From RGIG6353 sp045531285 (GTDB taxonomy: Bacteria; Bacillota; Clostridia; Oscillospirales; SIG627), in NCBI GenBank assembly GCA_045531285.1, contig JAZSDT010000112.1:1-15509 (forward strand): 15,509 nt of DNA. The letters are read 5' to 3'. The translations under genes were made by a program, and so were the position numbers. The notes under the pieces were generated by a model. It made no database searches and was not told the DNA's origin. It saw only the letters and a list, made by a program, of their open reading frames with translations. Positions 6,470-13,078 of this stretch are shown here, piece after piece. Each line of letters begins with the position of its first letter. The stretch's first letter is position 1.

Positions 6470-6946
6470 TCATTTTAAAGTCCTGATTTTCAAGGTAACC
6501 TTTTCGCCGGATCTCGTGTTAAGTTCAACACGAACGCCATCAGGAGCAAACCTGAGAGTTTCAATAATATCCACACAGCCCTTTTCGTATCCTTTTACAT
6601 GACTCCTATACGTTCTATTGTTTATTCCGCGGACTTTCAGAACTAAAGACGGAGGAAGCAGACAGCTGTCCTTTATAGAATAATTGAGTGCATATACTCC
6701 GTTAATCATCGCAGACACGCAATTTTCGTCCGCAAAAACAGTATTTATAACCAATTTTCTTCCTTGGTCATAATACGCATTTATAATTTCTGAAATTATT
6801 TCGTTGAAACCGTTCAAATAACTGTAATAAGGGTATGTAGCATAAAATGATTCCGTTTGTATAAGAGCTTGAGCATACTCTATTCCAAACTTCACGTATT
6901 TTTTATCCGACAAAGTTTTAAGCGAAGTAATTTGTTCTTTTTTCAT
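6470..6946 (-). CDS. Protein of unknown function downstream of murD
   Basis: I chose the ATG at 6946-6944 (158 residues). A longer reading from GTG at 6955 would overlap the ribosome binding site: GAGG (6958-6955) lies eight bases before the ATG. The N-terminal half (about 1-60) is helical and aromatic-rich, with YATYPYYSYLNGFNEIISEIINAYYDQGRK. The C-terminal half looks beta-rich and contains SLVLKVRGINNRTY and GVRVELNTRSGEKVTLKIR. There is no signal peptide, membrane segment or known catalytic motif. It starts 34 bases after the murD stop, so it probably belongs to the murL-murD transcription unit. I do not recognise the family, and its function is unknown. Confidence 0.65.
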   Translation of the reverse strand: MKKEQITSLKTLSDKKYVKFGIEYAQALIQTESFYATYPYYSYLNGFNEIISEIINAYYDQGRKLVINTVFADENCVSAMINGVYALNYSIKDSCLLPPSLVLKVRGINNRTYRSHVKGYEKGCVDIIETLRFAPDGVRVELNTRSGEKVTLKIRTLK

Positions 6947-6980
6947 ATAATACACCTCGAATGCATTATATGAAATTATT

Positions 6981-8249
6981 TCAAAGGTTATTTACCAGAG
7001 TTTTAAAAACGTCTCCCCGTTCCTCGAAATTTTTAAAATAACCATAGCTTGCAGCTGCAGGTGACATGACACATTTTCCACCTTTTTTCGTAAGCCTTGA
7101 CGATACCTCAACTGCCTCGTATAAATCATCTGTAACAATACAGTCAATCCCGTTTTCAGCAAGCATTTTAGCTACTCTCTTACCGGACTCGTACATCAGC
7201 ACAATATTTGTTACTTTGTTTTGAGACAGAAATTCAACAAGCTCTGTATAATCAATGCCTCTGTCCATGCCGCCTATTATGACAGTTTCAACGTTTTCAA
7301 GAGAAGTGATTGCTTGAATTGTAGTTTGACATACGGTGGAAATAGAGTCGTCATAATAGTCAACACCGTTTTTTGTACCAACGTATTCCAATCTGTGCGG
7401 AAGCGGTGTGTATGATTTCAGTGCATGGAAAAAGCTCTTTTCCGACACTCCAAAAATATCAGTAACCTTTTTGGAAACGCTAATATTATAGCAGTTGTGT
7501 GCTCCAATAAGAGACGTTGCACCATTTGGAATATCAAGTAAATCATTTACGCCAACAGTAATTACCTTAGATTTTGCGGCATTAATCTGATCGGTGCATT
7601 CATCAGAAATAATCAAAACGTCATCTTTTTTCTGATGTAGAAAAATATGCTCCTTTGCGGCAATATACTTCTGTCTTGTTCCATAGTGGTCAAGATGATC
7701 CTCAAAGAGATTAAGCACAACGGCTATTCGGGGTGAAATGTCTTGGAACTCCAGCTGATGACAGGACATTTCAAATACAGCTACCGAATTCTCCTTCATA
7801 CTTCTTGCACTGTCCAAAGGAGGAATACCGATATTGCCTGTAAGAACGGCATCTATTCCGGAGCACTTCATTATGTGGTGAATGAGAGTAGTTGTTGTGC
7901 TTTTTCCTTTTGTACCAGTAATGCCAATAGTTGAATCCCTGAATTCGCGCAAAAACAAATCCGTTTGTGACGTAGTCTTTGCAAGTACACTTTCGCTCTG
8001 GTTTGAAAACACAATTCCGGGACTCTTTATAATTACGTCAAATCCGTCAAGGTCTGACATATACCCGTCACCGCATTTTGTTATAACTTTACTGGGAAGT
8101 ACTTCGGTAATATCGTTTTTGTCAGCAACGGTAATACTCTTTGGCAAAATAAATTCTGTTATAAAGGAAAGAGTAGACTTTCCCTCTTTGCCAAACCCAA
8201 GTATGAGAATGTTTTTACCGTCCAGAACTTTTTTAATTTGTTGAAACAT
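6981..8249 (-). CDS. murD: UDP-N-acetylmuramoyl-L-alanine--glutamate ligase, MurD family (possible MurD2 type)
   Basis: This 422-residue Mur ligase adds Glu to UDP-MurNAc-L-Ala in the cytoplasm with ATP. Domain 1 is a Rossmann-like UDP-binding region (about 10-90, LILGFGKEGKS and SPGI). The ATPase P-loop is GTKGKSTTT (112-120). EMSCHQLE (160-167) corresponds to the usual E-x-S-S-F-Q-L-E, NLFEDHLDHYG is 180-190, and AAKEHIF holds the likely carbamylated Lys (199). The C-terminal domain keeps PHRLEYVG, GGMDRGIDY and SPAAASYGYFKNFEERG. Several positions normally strict in D-Glu-adding MurD differ (DSISTV for the usual DS-K/I-ATN; AAASYGYF for C-A-S-x-D-x-F). It overlaps murL by 17 bases, which favours a MurD2-like L-Glu-adding enzyme. 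AAGGAG (8265-8260) is ten bases upstream. Confidence 0.88.
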   Translation of the reverse strand: MFQQIKKVLDGKNILILGFGKEGKSTLSFITEFILPKSITVADKNDITEVLPSKVITKCGDGYMSDLDGFDVIIKSPGIVFSNQSESVLAKTTSQTDLFLREFRDSTIGITGTKGKSTTTTLIHHIMKCSGIDAVLTGNIGIPPLDSARSMKENSVAVFEMSCHQLEFQDISPRIAVVLNLFEDHLDHYGTRQKYIAAKEHIFLHQKKDDVLIISDECTDQINAAKSKVITVGVNDLLDIPNGATSLIGAHNCYNISVSKKVTDIFGVSEKSFFHALKSYTPLPHRLEYVGTKNGVDYYDDSISTVCQTTIQAITSLENVETVIIGGMDRGIDYTELVEFLSQNKVTNIVLMYESGKRVAKMLAENGIDCIVTDDLYEAVEVSSRLTKKGGKCVMSPAAASYGYFKNFEERGDVFKTLVNNL

Positions 8250-9606
8250 TTGAAATATGCTCCTTCAATTCAGACTGCAGCAGTTCTAAAAACTTTCGCG
8301 GCAAATGATTATCTTTATCAAAAAAATTCTCGTAATAGCTCATGCCCGAGCAATTAATATTTACATCCTTGCTGAAATATTCAAGAAGCTTCGGTATCTT
8401 CTCACCTGTTTTACAAAGCTTGTTGTAAGTATAGCGTGACGCTGTAACTACCTCGTCACGGCTTCCCACACATTCAAACGGCTTATTGGGCAATACACCA
8501 AGCAGCTCCTTGTAGGTATCAAGCAAAGAATCCTTATCAAGTAAATTTTCGCCAAATATGGAAATCAACTCGTCCGTAGAAAGAAATGGGGACAAAATTA
8601 TATACACAAACAAGCATTTGGGACAGTTACAGCACCATATATCCTTTTTACTACCTACGTTACAGCTTCTGAATATTTTATGGTATTCATTATATTTTGC
8701 AAAAAGAGCCGCTATCTGCATTTCACTAAGCGGTCTGAGCAAGCTAAAATACTCAACTCCACTGTTAATATATTTCTTTTGATATTCTATAAAGCTTTTT
8801 TCAAATTCCTCACCTTTAGAGAATTGATGATTTATACTCTCGCCTGCTACAGTGCTTTCGTTTGCGCTGGATTCATTTGACAAAACAACGTACTTTTTAC
8901 CGTTGATTACAGCGGCAATCAAAGAAGAAAACGCCACTATTGCAGAAAAAGGTGTATGGCCGTTTAAAAATCCTTGTTTATTAAGCTCTATAAGATTTTT
9001 ATCAATAGTACGTCGAACACGGTATGCGCTTTCTTCATACCCTGCAACAATACAAGTGTTTTCAGTTGCTCCCCTGCTGTTGATTATGTACGGAACGGTA
9101 ACGTCGTCATCTCTCTTCAGAATTCTGAGAGTTACAGCAGAATCCTTTCCTCCGCCAACCGGTACCAGATTGCCGTTCAAATCAAGCGGTGACGATGCAA
9201 GCAATATTTTGCCAAATGACTCTATTGACATAAAAGTATCACGATCCGTCTTAATCCCATTTGTATAAAAGAACTCACCCAGACCGCCAAAATATAACTC
9301 CTTCCACCAAGATACCATAGCAGTATCAATGGCGTGAGGAAGTATTTTTACATTGGGAGAGCAGGTTGCTTTCCAGTAGCTGACAAGCTCCACCATTCCC
9401 AAAGAAAACACCATATTGCTAAGTAAAACACTATCAATGTCAAGCTGTTTCTCTTTTAATGGAAAGTGCCATTCGGGAGAAAAAGAGCAGAGCCCTGTAA
9501 TCTCAAACTCATATTTTATATTTAGCCAATCGCTGTCGCTACTCACAGAATATGATTTGTATATAAATTCAGGATATTTTTTTCTCAAATTTTCGAAATC
9601 AAACAT
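8233..9606 (-). CDS. murL: Likely UDP-MurNAc-L-Ala-L-Glu epimerase, MurL family
   Basis: A 457-residue soluble protein. Features are the block WWKELYFGGLGEFFYTNGI (100-118), a PP-loop-like GGGKDS (151-156) for ATP, SNESSANEST (243-252), SINHQFSKGEEFE (257-269) and a Cys cluster CCNCPKC (325-331). This combination matches my recollection of MurL, the enzyme described in Xanthomonas that inverts the Glu stereocentre in UDP-MurNAc-L-Ala-L-Glu in an ATP-dependent reaction after MurD2 adds L-Glu. The immediate overlap with a murD gene (17 bases) strongly supports this. AGAGG (9618-9614) lies seven bases before the ATG. The Cys cluster may bind a metal, which is inference. The alternative is another PP-loop ATP-pyrophosphatase; the neighbour makes that less likely. 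Confidence 0.78.
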   Translation of the reverse strand: MFDFENLRKKYPEFIYKSYSVSSDSDWLNIKYEFEITGLCSFSPEWHFPLKEKQLDIDSVLLSNMVFSLGMVELVSYWKATCSPNVKILPHAIDTAMVSWWKELYFGGLGEFFYTNGIKTDRDTFMSIESFGKILLASSPLDLNGNLVPVGGGKDSAVTLRILKRDDDVTVPYIINSRGATENTCIVAGYEESAYRVRRTIDKNLIELNKQGFLNGHTPFSAIVAFSSLIAAVINGKKYVVLSNESSANESTVAGESINHQFSKGEEFEKSFIEYQKKYINSGVEYFSLLRPLSEMQIAALFAKYNEYHKIFRSCNVGSKKDIWCCNCPKCLFVYIILSPFLSTDELISIFGENLLDKDSLLDTYKELLGVLPNKPFECVGSRDEVVTASRYTYNKLCKTGEKIPKLLEYFSKDVNINCSGMSYYENFFDKDNHLPRKFLELLQSELKEHISNVSTN

Positions 9607-9644
9607 TGTATTTCCTCTGAAAAGAAAGTATTTTAAATTTGCTA

Positions 9645-9673
9645 TTTACTTTTTGAGTAATATAGAGTAAAAT
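9645..9673 (+). promoter_or_regulatory. rsmA: Candidate promoter of rsmA
   Basis: TTTACT (9645-9650), a 17-base spacer and TAAAAT (9668-9673) match the housekeeping consensus at four and five positions. Transcription would start near 9680, about 39 bases before the ATG at 9719. The murL promoter must lie in the same 112-base divergent gap, but I found no convincing pair of boxes for it. Confidence 0.5.
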
Positions 9674-9718
9674 GTAAGAAAGAATAATTACGTTAGAAAA
9701 TAATCGAAAGGGACGTAT

Positions 9719-10597
9719 ATGAATCTGACAAACCCCTCGGAGATAAAATCTTTAATGAACGAAAGTGGTTTTGCCTTCAAAAAAAAGTTTGGACAAAACT
9801 TTCTGATAAACAAAGAGATTCCAAAGAGAATAGCCGAAGCATCGGTGACCGACGCTCCAAAGGACAAGCGCGCTTGTATCGAGATAGGTCCTGGTATCGG
9901 AGTAATGACTCAGGTGCTCGCAGACCTATATGACAAGGTGTATTCGTTTGAAATCGACAGTGAACTGATACCAATTCTTGAAAAAACTTTAGCTGACAAA
10001 AACAACGTAACAGTCATTAACCGCGATATTTTGGAGGTTGACCTTAAATCGTTTATAGAAGAGAATCTCAATGAGTACAGCGTATCTGTCTGCGCCAATC
10101 TCCCCTACTACATCACAACTCCGATAATAATGTCGCTTTTTGAATCCGGAGCAAATATCGACAGGATAGTAGTAATGATACAAAAAGAGGTTGCATCAAG
10201 ACTTACCTCAAAGCCAGGCAGCGATGAATACGGTTCGATCACTCCAAGCATAGAATACTATGCTACGGTTAAGAAGCTGTTTGACGTAGCACCAGGTAAC
10301 TTTATGCCACGTCCCGAGGTAACGTCTGCCGTAGTAGCATTTGACATAAGAGAAAAGCCTGCTGTAGAACCTAAATCCACAGAATACCTATTCAGAACAA
10401 TAAGAGGTGCGTTTGCCCTTAGAAGAAAAACCGCTGTTAATTCACTGGCTTCTGAATTTTCAAATATGACAAAAGAAGACATTTCGCTTTGTCTTGAACG
10501 CGCGGGAATATCTCCGAGTGTTCGAGGAGAAACACTCAGCCTATCTCAGCTTTGTGCACTCGCAGACGAAATATATTCTTTTCTTAGCTTCCGCTGA
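9719..10597 (+). CDS. rsmA: 16S rRNA (adenine1518-N6/adenine1519-N6) dimethyltransferase
   Basis: This 292-residue SAM-dependent methyltransferase (also KsgA) dimethylates two adjacent adenines near the 3' end of 16S rRNA during 30S assembly. The N-terminus carries KKKFGQNFLIN (21-31), and the SAM motif I is EIGPGIGVMTQ (55-65). Acidic SAM-ribose residues lie in SFEID (76-80) and NRDIL (101-105), and the catalytic motif is NLPY (127-130) followed by YITTPI. The C-terminal helical domain (about 205-292) ends with RGETLSLSQLCALADEI. AAAGGG (9707-9712) lies about six bases before the ATG. The stop codon falls inside a perfect terminator palindrome, and the last 14 bases overlap lnt. In many Firmicutes this gene follows metG-tatD-rnmV; here it lies 3.5 kb away on the opposite strand. 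Confidence 0.96.
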   Translation: MNLTNPSEIKSLMNESGFAFKKKFGQNFLINKEIPKRIAEASVTDAPKDKRACIEIGPGIGVMTQVLADLYDKVYSFEIDSELIPILEKTLADKNNVTVINRDILEVDLKSFIEENLNEYSVSVCANLPYYITTPIIMSLFESGANIDRIVVMIQKEVASRLTSKPGSDEYGSITPSIEYYATVKKLFDVAPGNFMPRPEVTSAVVAFDIREKPAVEPKSTEYLFRTIRGAFALRRKTAVNSLASEFSNMTKEDISLCLERAGISPSVRGETLSLSQLCALADEIYSFLSFR

Positions 10598-12131
10598 TCA
10601 GCGGAAGCTTTTTTGTTTTATAGAACGCAACAAGGATAAGCGCCAAAAGTACTATAGCTATAGGACAAATAATAACGTCACCTAGCAGAGTATAAAGTGT
10701 ATTGTCTTCGATGAAACAAATATTTTCGGTAAGAGTACTTCTAACTAAAGGTTCAAGAGATGAAATAGTTTCTCCGTGTGGAGTAAAGAAAGATGAAACA
10801 CCCGAGTTAGCGGCACGTACCACGTACCTTCCGTTTTCAACAGCTCTCCATTTAGCTTGGTTATTATGCTGATACACTGCAGGAAAGTCCTTATACCATG
10901 AGTCATTTGTCATTATGACAAGCAGCTCAGCGCCGTCTTTTACACTACCGCGCGCAAGATAAGAAAAAATAGAATCAAAGCAAATAAGACACCCGACGTT
11001 TCCTCCAATTGTTTTTGTGACACAAGAGGAATATCCCGGGTAAAGATCAGCAGAAAGAAGATTTATGTCGCTCAAAATAGGCACGTGACTCAAAAAGCTT
11101 CTGAAAGGTAAAAATTCACCAAAGGGAACGAGGCGTCGTTTAAAATAAACGTTGTCCGAAAACTCTCCGTTTGCGACGTAATAAGCTCCGTTTAGCTCTC
11201 TGCCTACGTTACTGCAGTAAAAAGCACCTACCAGCATTTCATTTCCGCTCATAAGAGTATATGCTTCAAGCTCGGATTTTATTTTCGCCGAATCGTTTAA
11301 ATCGGTGGGGATGGCAGTCTCTGTCCAGACAACAAGAGAGTCGGTGTTTTCGAGTAATAACGTCTCGTGCATATACACCGAATAAGACGATGACGTACCC
11401 CATTTTTCGTTTGTAAGAACGTTTCCTTGAACAATGCTGACAGTCTTTTCTCCTGTAGTTTCAAAATCTTTTTGCATATAAATAAACCCATATATAAAAT
11501 TTACAGCAAAAATTACAACGGCGATAGAACCGTAAAGACCGGTTTTCTTGGAAAAATATGCAATTGCTATAAGCGAATTAGTCAACAAAAGCAACAAGTC
11601 AACAAAATACGGTCCAAAAAGAGAAGCCGATTGAATGAGAGGAAGCAAAAAGCTTTGAGGTAAAGAAATTCTTGCCCACGTAAATCCGTACGTACCAAGA
11701 GACTGAACATACTGAACTAAAACAAAAATCAAAGAAAAAGCAATTGCTTTGCAGGAGATTGATAATTTTAATTTAAGAATTAAAAAAAATGGCACGGTAA
11801 ACGTTATAGCGTGGAAAGCGGATAAACAACACCATGCAGTCAGCATCAACAGAAGCGAAGGCAAAAAGCCAACCCCGATGAATGACATTGGAACAAGTGC
11901 CATAAAGAAATGATAGATTCCAAAATGGAAAGAGAAAAAGAACAGGAAAGTATAAAGAAACAAAGACTTCCCGGGCAAACCTTTATTGTAAAAATGTAAG
12001 ATCAAAATAAAGAAAGGCGCAAGTGAAAACCAAGATATAAAACACAACTGCCCAAAGGTGAATGGAATAGCGTTGATTATACCTAGGAATACAAACAAAA
12101 GCCATTTGTGTTTAAAACAAAATTCTTTCAA
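10584..12131 (-). CDS. lnt: Apolipoprotein N-acyltransferase
   Basis: A 515-residue integral membrane enzyme that N-acylates the lipid-modified Cys of lipoproteins, using phospholipid as acyl donor. The N-terminal half (about 8-215) holds six or more membrane helices, followed by an extracytoplasmic nitrilase domain (about 230-470) and a C-terminal helix (about 480-505). The Glu-Lys-Cys triad is visible: Glu271 in WTETAIP, Lys331 in YFKRRLVPFGE, and Cys384 in LICFDS. TNDSWYKD and RAANSGVSSFF are also family blocks. The start is TTG (12131-12129) with AGAGG (12144-12140) eight bases upstream; the next in-frame Met is around residue 77, so TTG is well supported. It lies 22 bases after rpe. Lnt is scattered among Gram-positives but known in Clostridia. 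Confidence 0.94.
   Translation of the reverse strand: MKEFCFKHKWLLFVFLGIINAIPFTFGQLCFISWFSLAPFFILILHFYNKGLPGKSLFLYTFLFFFSFHFGIYHFFMALVPMSFIGVGFLPSLLLMLTAWCCLSAFHAITFTVPFFLILKLKLSISCKAIAFSLIFVLVQYVQSLGTYGFTWARISLPQSFLLPLIQSASLFGPYFVDLLLLLTNSLIAIAYFSKKTGLYGSIAVVIFAVNFIYGFIYMQKDFETTGEKTVSIVQGNVLTNEKWGTSSSYSVYMHETLLLENTDSLVVWTETAIPTDLNDSAKIKSELEAYTLMSGNEMLVGAFYCSNVGRELNGAYYVANGEFSDNVYFKRRLVPFGEFLPFRSFLSHVPILSDINLLSADLYPGYSSCVTKTIGGNVGCLICFDSIFSYLARGSVKDGAELLVIMTNDSWYKDFPAVYQHNNQAKWRAVENGRYVVRAANSGVSSFFTPHGETISSLEPLVRSTLTENICFIEDNTLYTLLGDVIICPIAIVLLALILVAFYKTKKLPLISGS
10586..10619 (+). terminator. Intrinsic terminator of rsmA
   Basis: A perfect 24-base palindrome has arms AGCTTCCGCTGA (10586-10597) and TCAGCGGAAGCT (10598-10609), followed by a T-rich tract (TTTTTTGTTTT) on the plus strand. 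The centre of the hairpin contains the rsmA stop codon (10595-10597), and the lnt stop codon lies at 10586-10584. The minus strand has no T-tract after the hairpin (A/G-rich), so it terminates only plus-strand transcripts. The lnt message would still carry the hairpin at its 3' end. Confidence 0.85.
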
Positions 12132-12153
12132 TATACTTCCCTCTTATACGAAA

Positions 12154-12801
12154 TTAGTTCCCTCTGAGAGCCATTACCGTTTCCGAGGGATTTTCACTCT
12201 TGAAAAATGCAGAGCCTGCTACTATTACGTTTGCTCCTGCGGAAATAGGTACGTTTACGTTTTCGGCATATATGCCACCGTCTACTTCTATGTCAATTTC
12301 TCTGCCTGTTAGTTCGATAAGCTTAGCTGTTCCTCTGATAGTATCAAGAGTTTTTTCAATGAATTTCTGACCACCGTATCCAGGTTCGACAGTCATAACA
12401 AGAACCATATCAAGCTTATGTATAAAAGGCTTTAAAACCTCGTATGAAGTGTTAGGCTTTACAGACATAGCAGCCTTTAAGCCATAGCTGTGTATAAGGT
12501 CAATAACTTCATCGTGATTCTCACAGCTCTCATAGTGAAACGTTATAATATCCGCTCCGGCATCTGCAAAATCCTTTATATATCTTATAGGATCTACAAT
12601 CATTAAATGAACGTCAAACGTCATTTCGGTGTGTGGTCTGAGAGCTTTGATAACGGGTGCTCCAAAAGTTATGTTAGGAACAAACATACCGTCCATAACG
12701 TCAAGATGAACGTAATCTGCACCTGAATCTTCAATTTTTTTAATTTCGTCCGAAAGTCGCGAAAAATCCGATGCTAATACCGATGGTGAAACCTTAATCA
12801 T
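12154..12801 (-). CDS. rpe: Ribulose-phosphate 3-epimerase
   Basis: This 215-residue TIM-barrel enzyme interconverts ribulose 5-phosphate and xylulose 5-phosphate in the pentose phosphate pathway. The family blocks are complete: SPSVLASDFSRL (5-16), HLDVMDG with the catalytic and metal Asp (32-38), VHLM (64-67), FHYE (88-91), VEPGYGGQKF (138-147), EVDGGI (172-177) and VAGSAFF (194-200). Length is typical. AAGGAG (12814-12809) lies seven bases before the ATG. It is the first gene of an rpe-lnt unit. In other Firmicutes rpe is usually near prkC/rsgA or thiN, so the lnt neighbour is unusual. A candidate promoter overlaps an inverted repeat upstream. Confidence 0.96.
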   Translation of the reverse strand: MIKVSPSVLASDFSRLSDEIKKIEDSGADYVHLDVMDGMFVPNITFGAPVIKALRPHTEMTFDVHLMIVDPIRYIKDFADAGADIITFHYESCENHDEVIDLIHSYGLKAAMSVKPNTSYEVLKPFIHKLDMVLVMTVEPGYGGQKFIEKTLDTIRGTAKLIELTGREIDIEVDGGIYAENVNVPISAGANVIVAGSAFFKSENPSETVMALRGN

Positions 12802-12869
12802 ATTTTTTCTCCTTTTTTGTTTATTTGTTTATTTTTTTAAGTAGCAATTAATTTTCAATGTCATAAGAT

Positions 12870-12898
12870 ATTACAGAATGTAAGTTGTTATCGGACAA
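12870..12898 (-). promoter_or_regulatory. rpe: Candidate rpe promoter overlapping an inverted repeat
   Basis: On the minus strand TTGTCC (12898-12893), a 17-base spacer and TGTAAT (12875-12870) form a moderate match to the housekeeping consensus (four and five of six). The -35 box lies inside one arm of the inverted repeat at 12891-12943. The predicted leader is about 60 bases and AT-rich. Confidence 0.45.
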
Positions 12899-12943
12899 AA
12901 GCCGATGTAGAAAACAAAGGTTGCAAACAAATCTTTTGTCCGA
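12891..12943. repeat. Inverted repeat between rpe and the kinase-like gene, possible operator
   Basis: TCGGACAAAAG (12891-12901) and CTTTTGTCCGA (12933-12943) are perfect 11-base inverted copies separated by 31 bases. The left arm can also fold locally, because TCGG (12891-12894) pairs with CCGA (12902-12905), giving two mutually exclusive stems. One arm covers the candidate rpe -35 box. No T-tract follows on either strand, so it is not a plain terminator. A related CGGAC recurs at 13046-13050. It could be a regulator binding site, or the stem of a small RNA for which I found no convincing promoter. Confidence 0.5.
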
Positions 12944-12996
12944 GCACTTTATATATACTTCCCAGCATATTTTTTTCATACTCCGTCTTTTTTCTA

Positions 12997-13025
12997 TTTA
13001 CAGTTTCAATTTTATTTGGTATAAT
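12997..13025 (+). promoter_or_regulatory. Strong promoter of the kinase-like gene
   Basis: TTTACA (12997-13002), a 17-base spacer and a perfect TATAAT (13020-13025) with a TGG extension just before the -10. Transcription would begin near 13032, leaving a leader of about 47 bases. TCCGTC (12982-12987) and GACGGA (13044-13049) are inverted copies that flank the promoter symmetrically. Confidence 0.72.
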
Positions 13026-13078
13026 GAAACGTAGTTGAAAACAGACGGACCTTTTTAATAAATTTGCTTGGAGGCAAT

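Noticed and set aside
6947..6955. GTG start for the orphan downstream of murD
   Set aside because: The GTG overlaps the GAGG ribosome binding site, whose spacing fits the ATG at 6946.
7882..8244. Plus-strand open frame of 120 residues inside murD
   Set aside because: It is antisense to conserved MurD motifs, including the P-loop, so it is a shadow.
8852..9268. Plus-strand open frame of 138 residues inside murL
   Set aside because: It is antisense to the conserved PP-loop region of the MurL-like protein and has no start signals.
13064..13078. TTG start for the kinase-like protein
   Set aside because: There is no ribosome binding site before it, and the codons that follow contain the GGAGG that serves the ATG at 13079.
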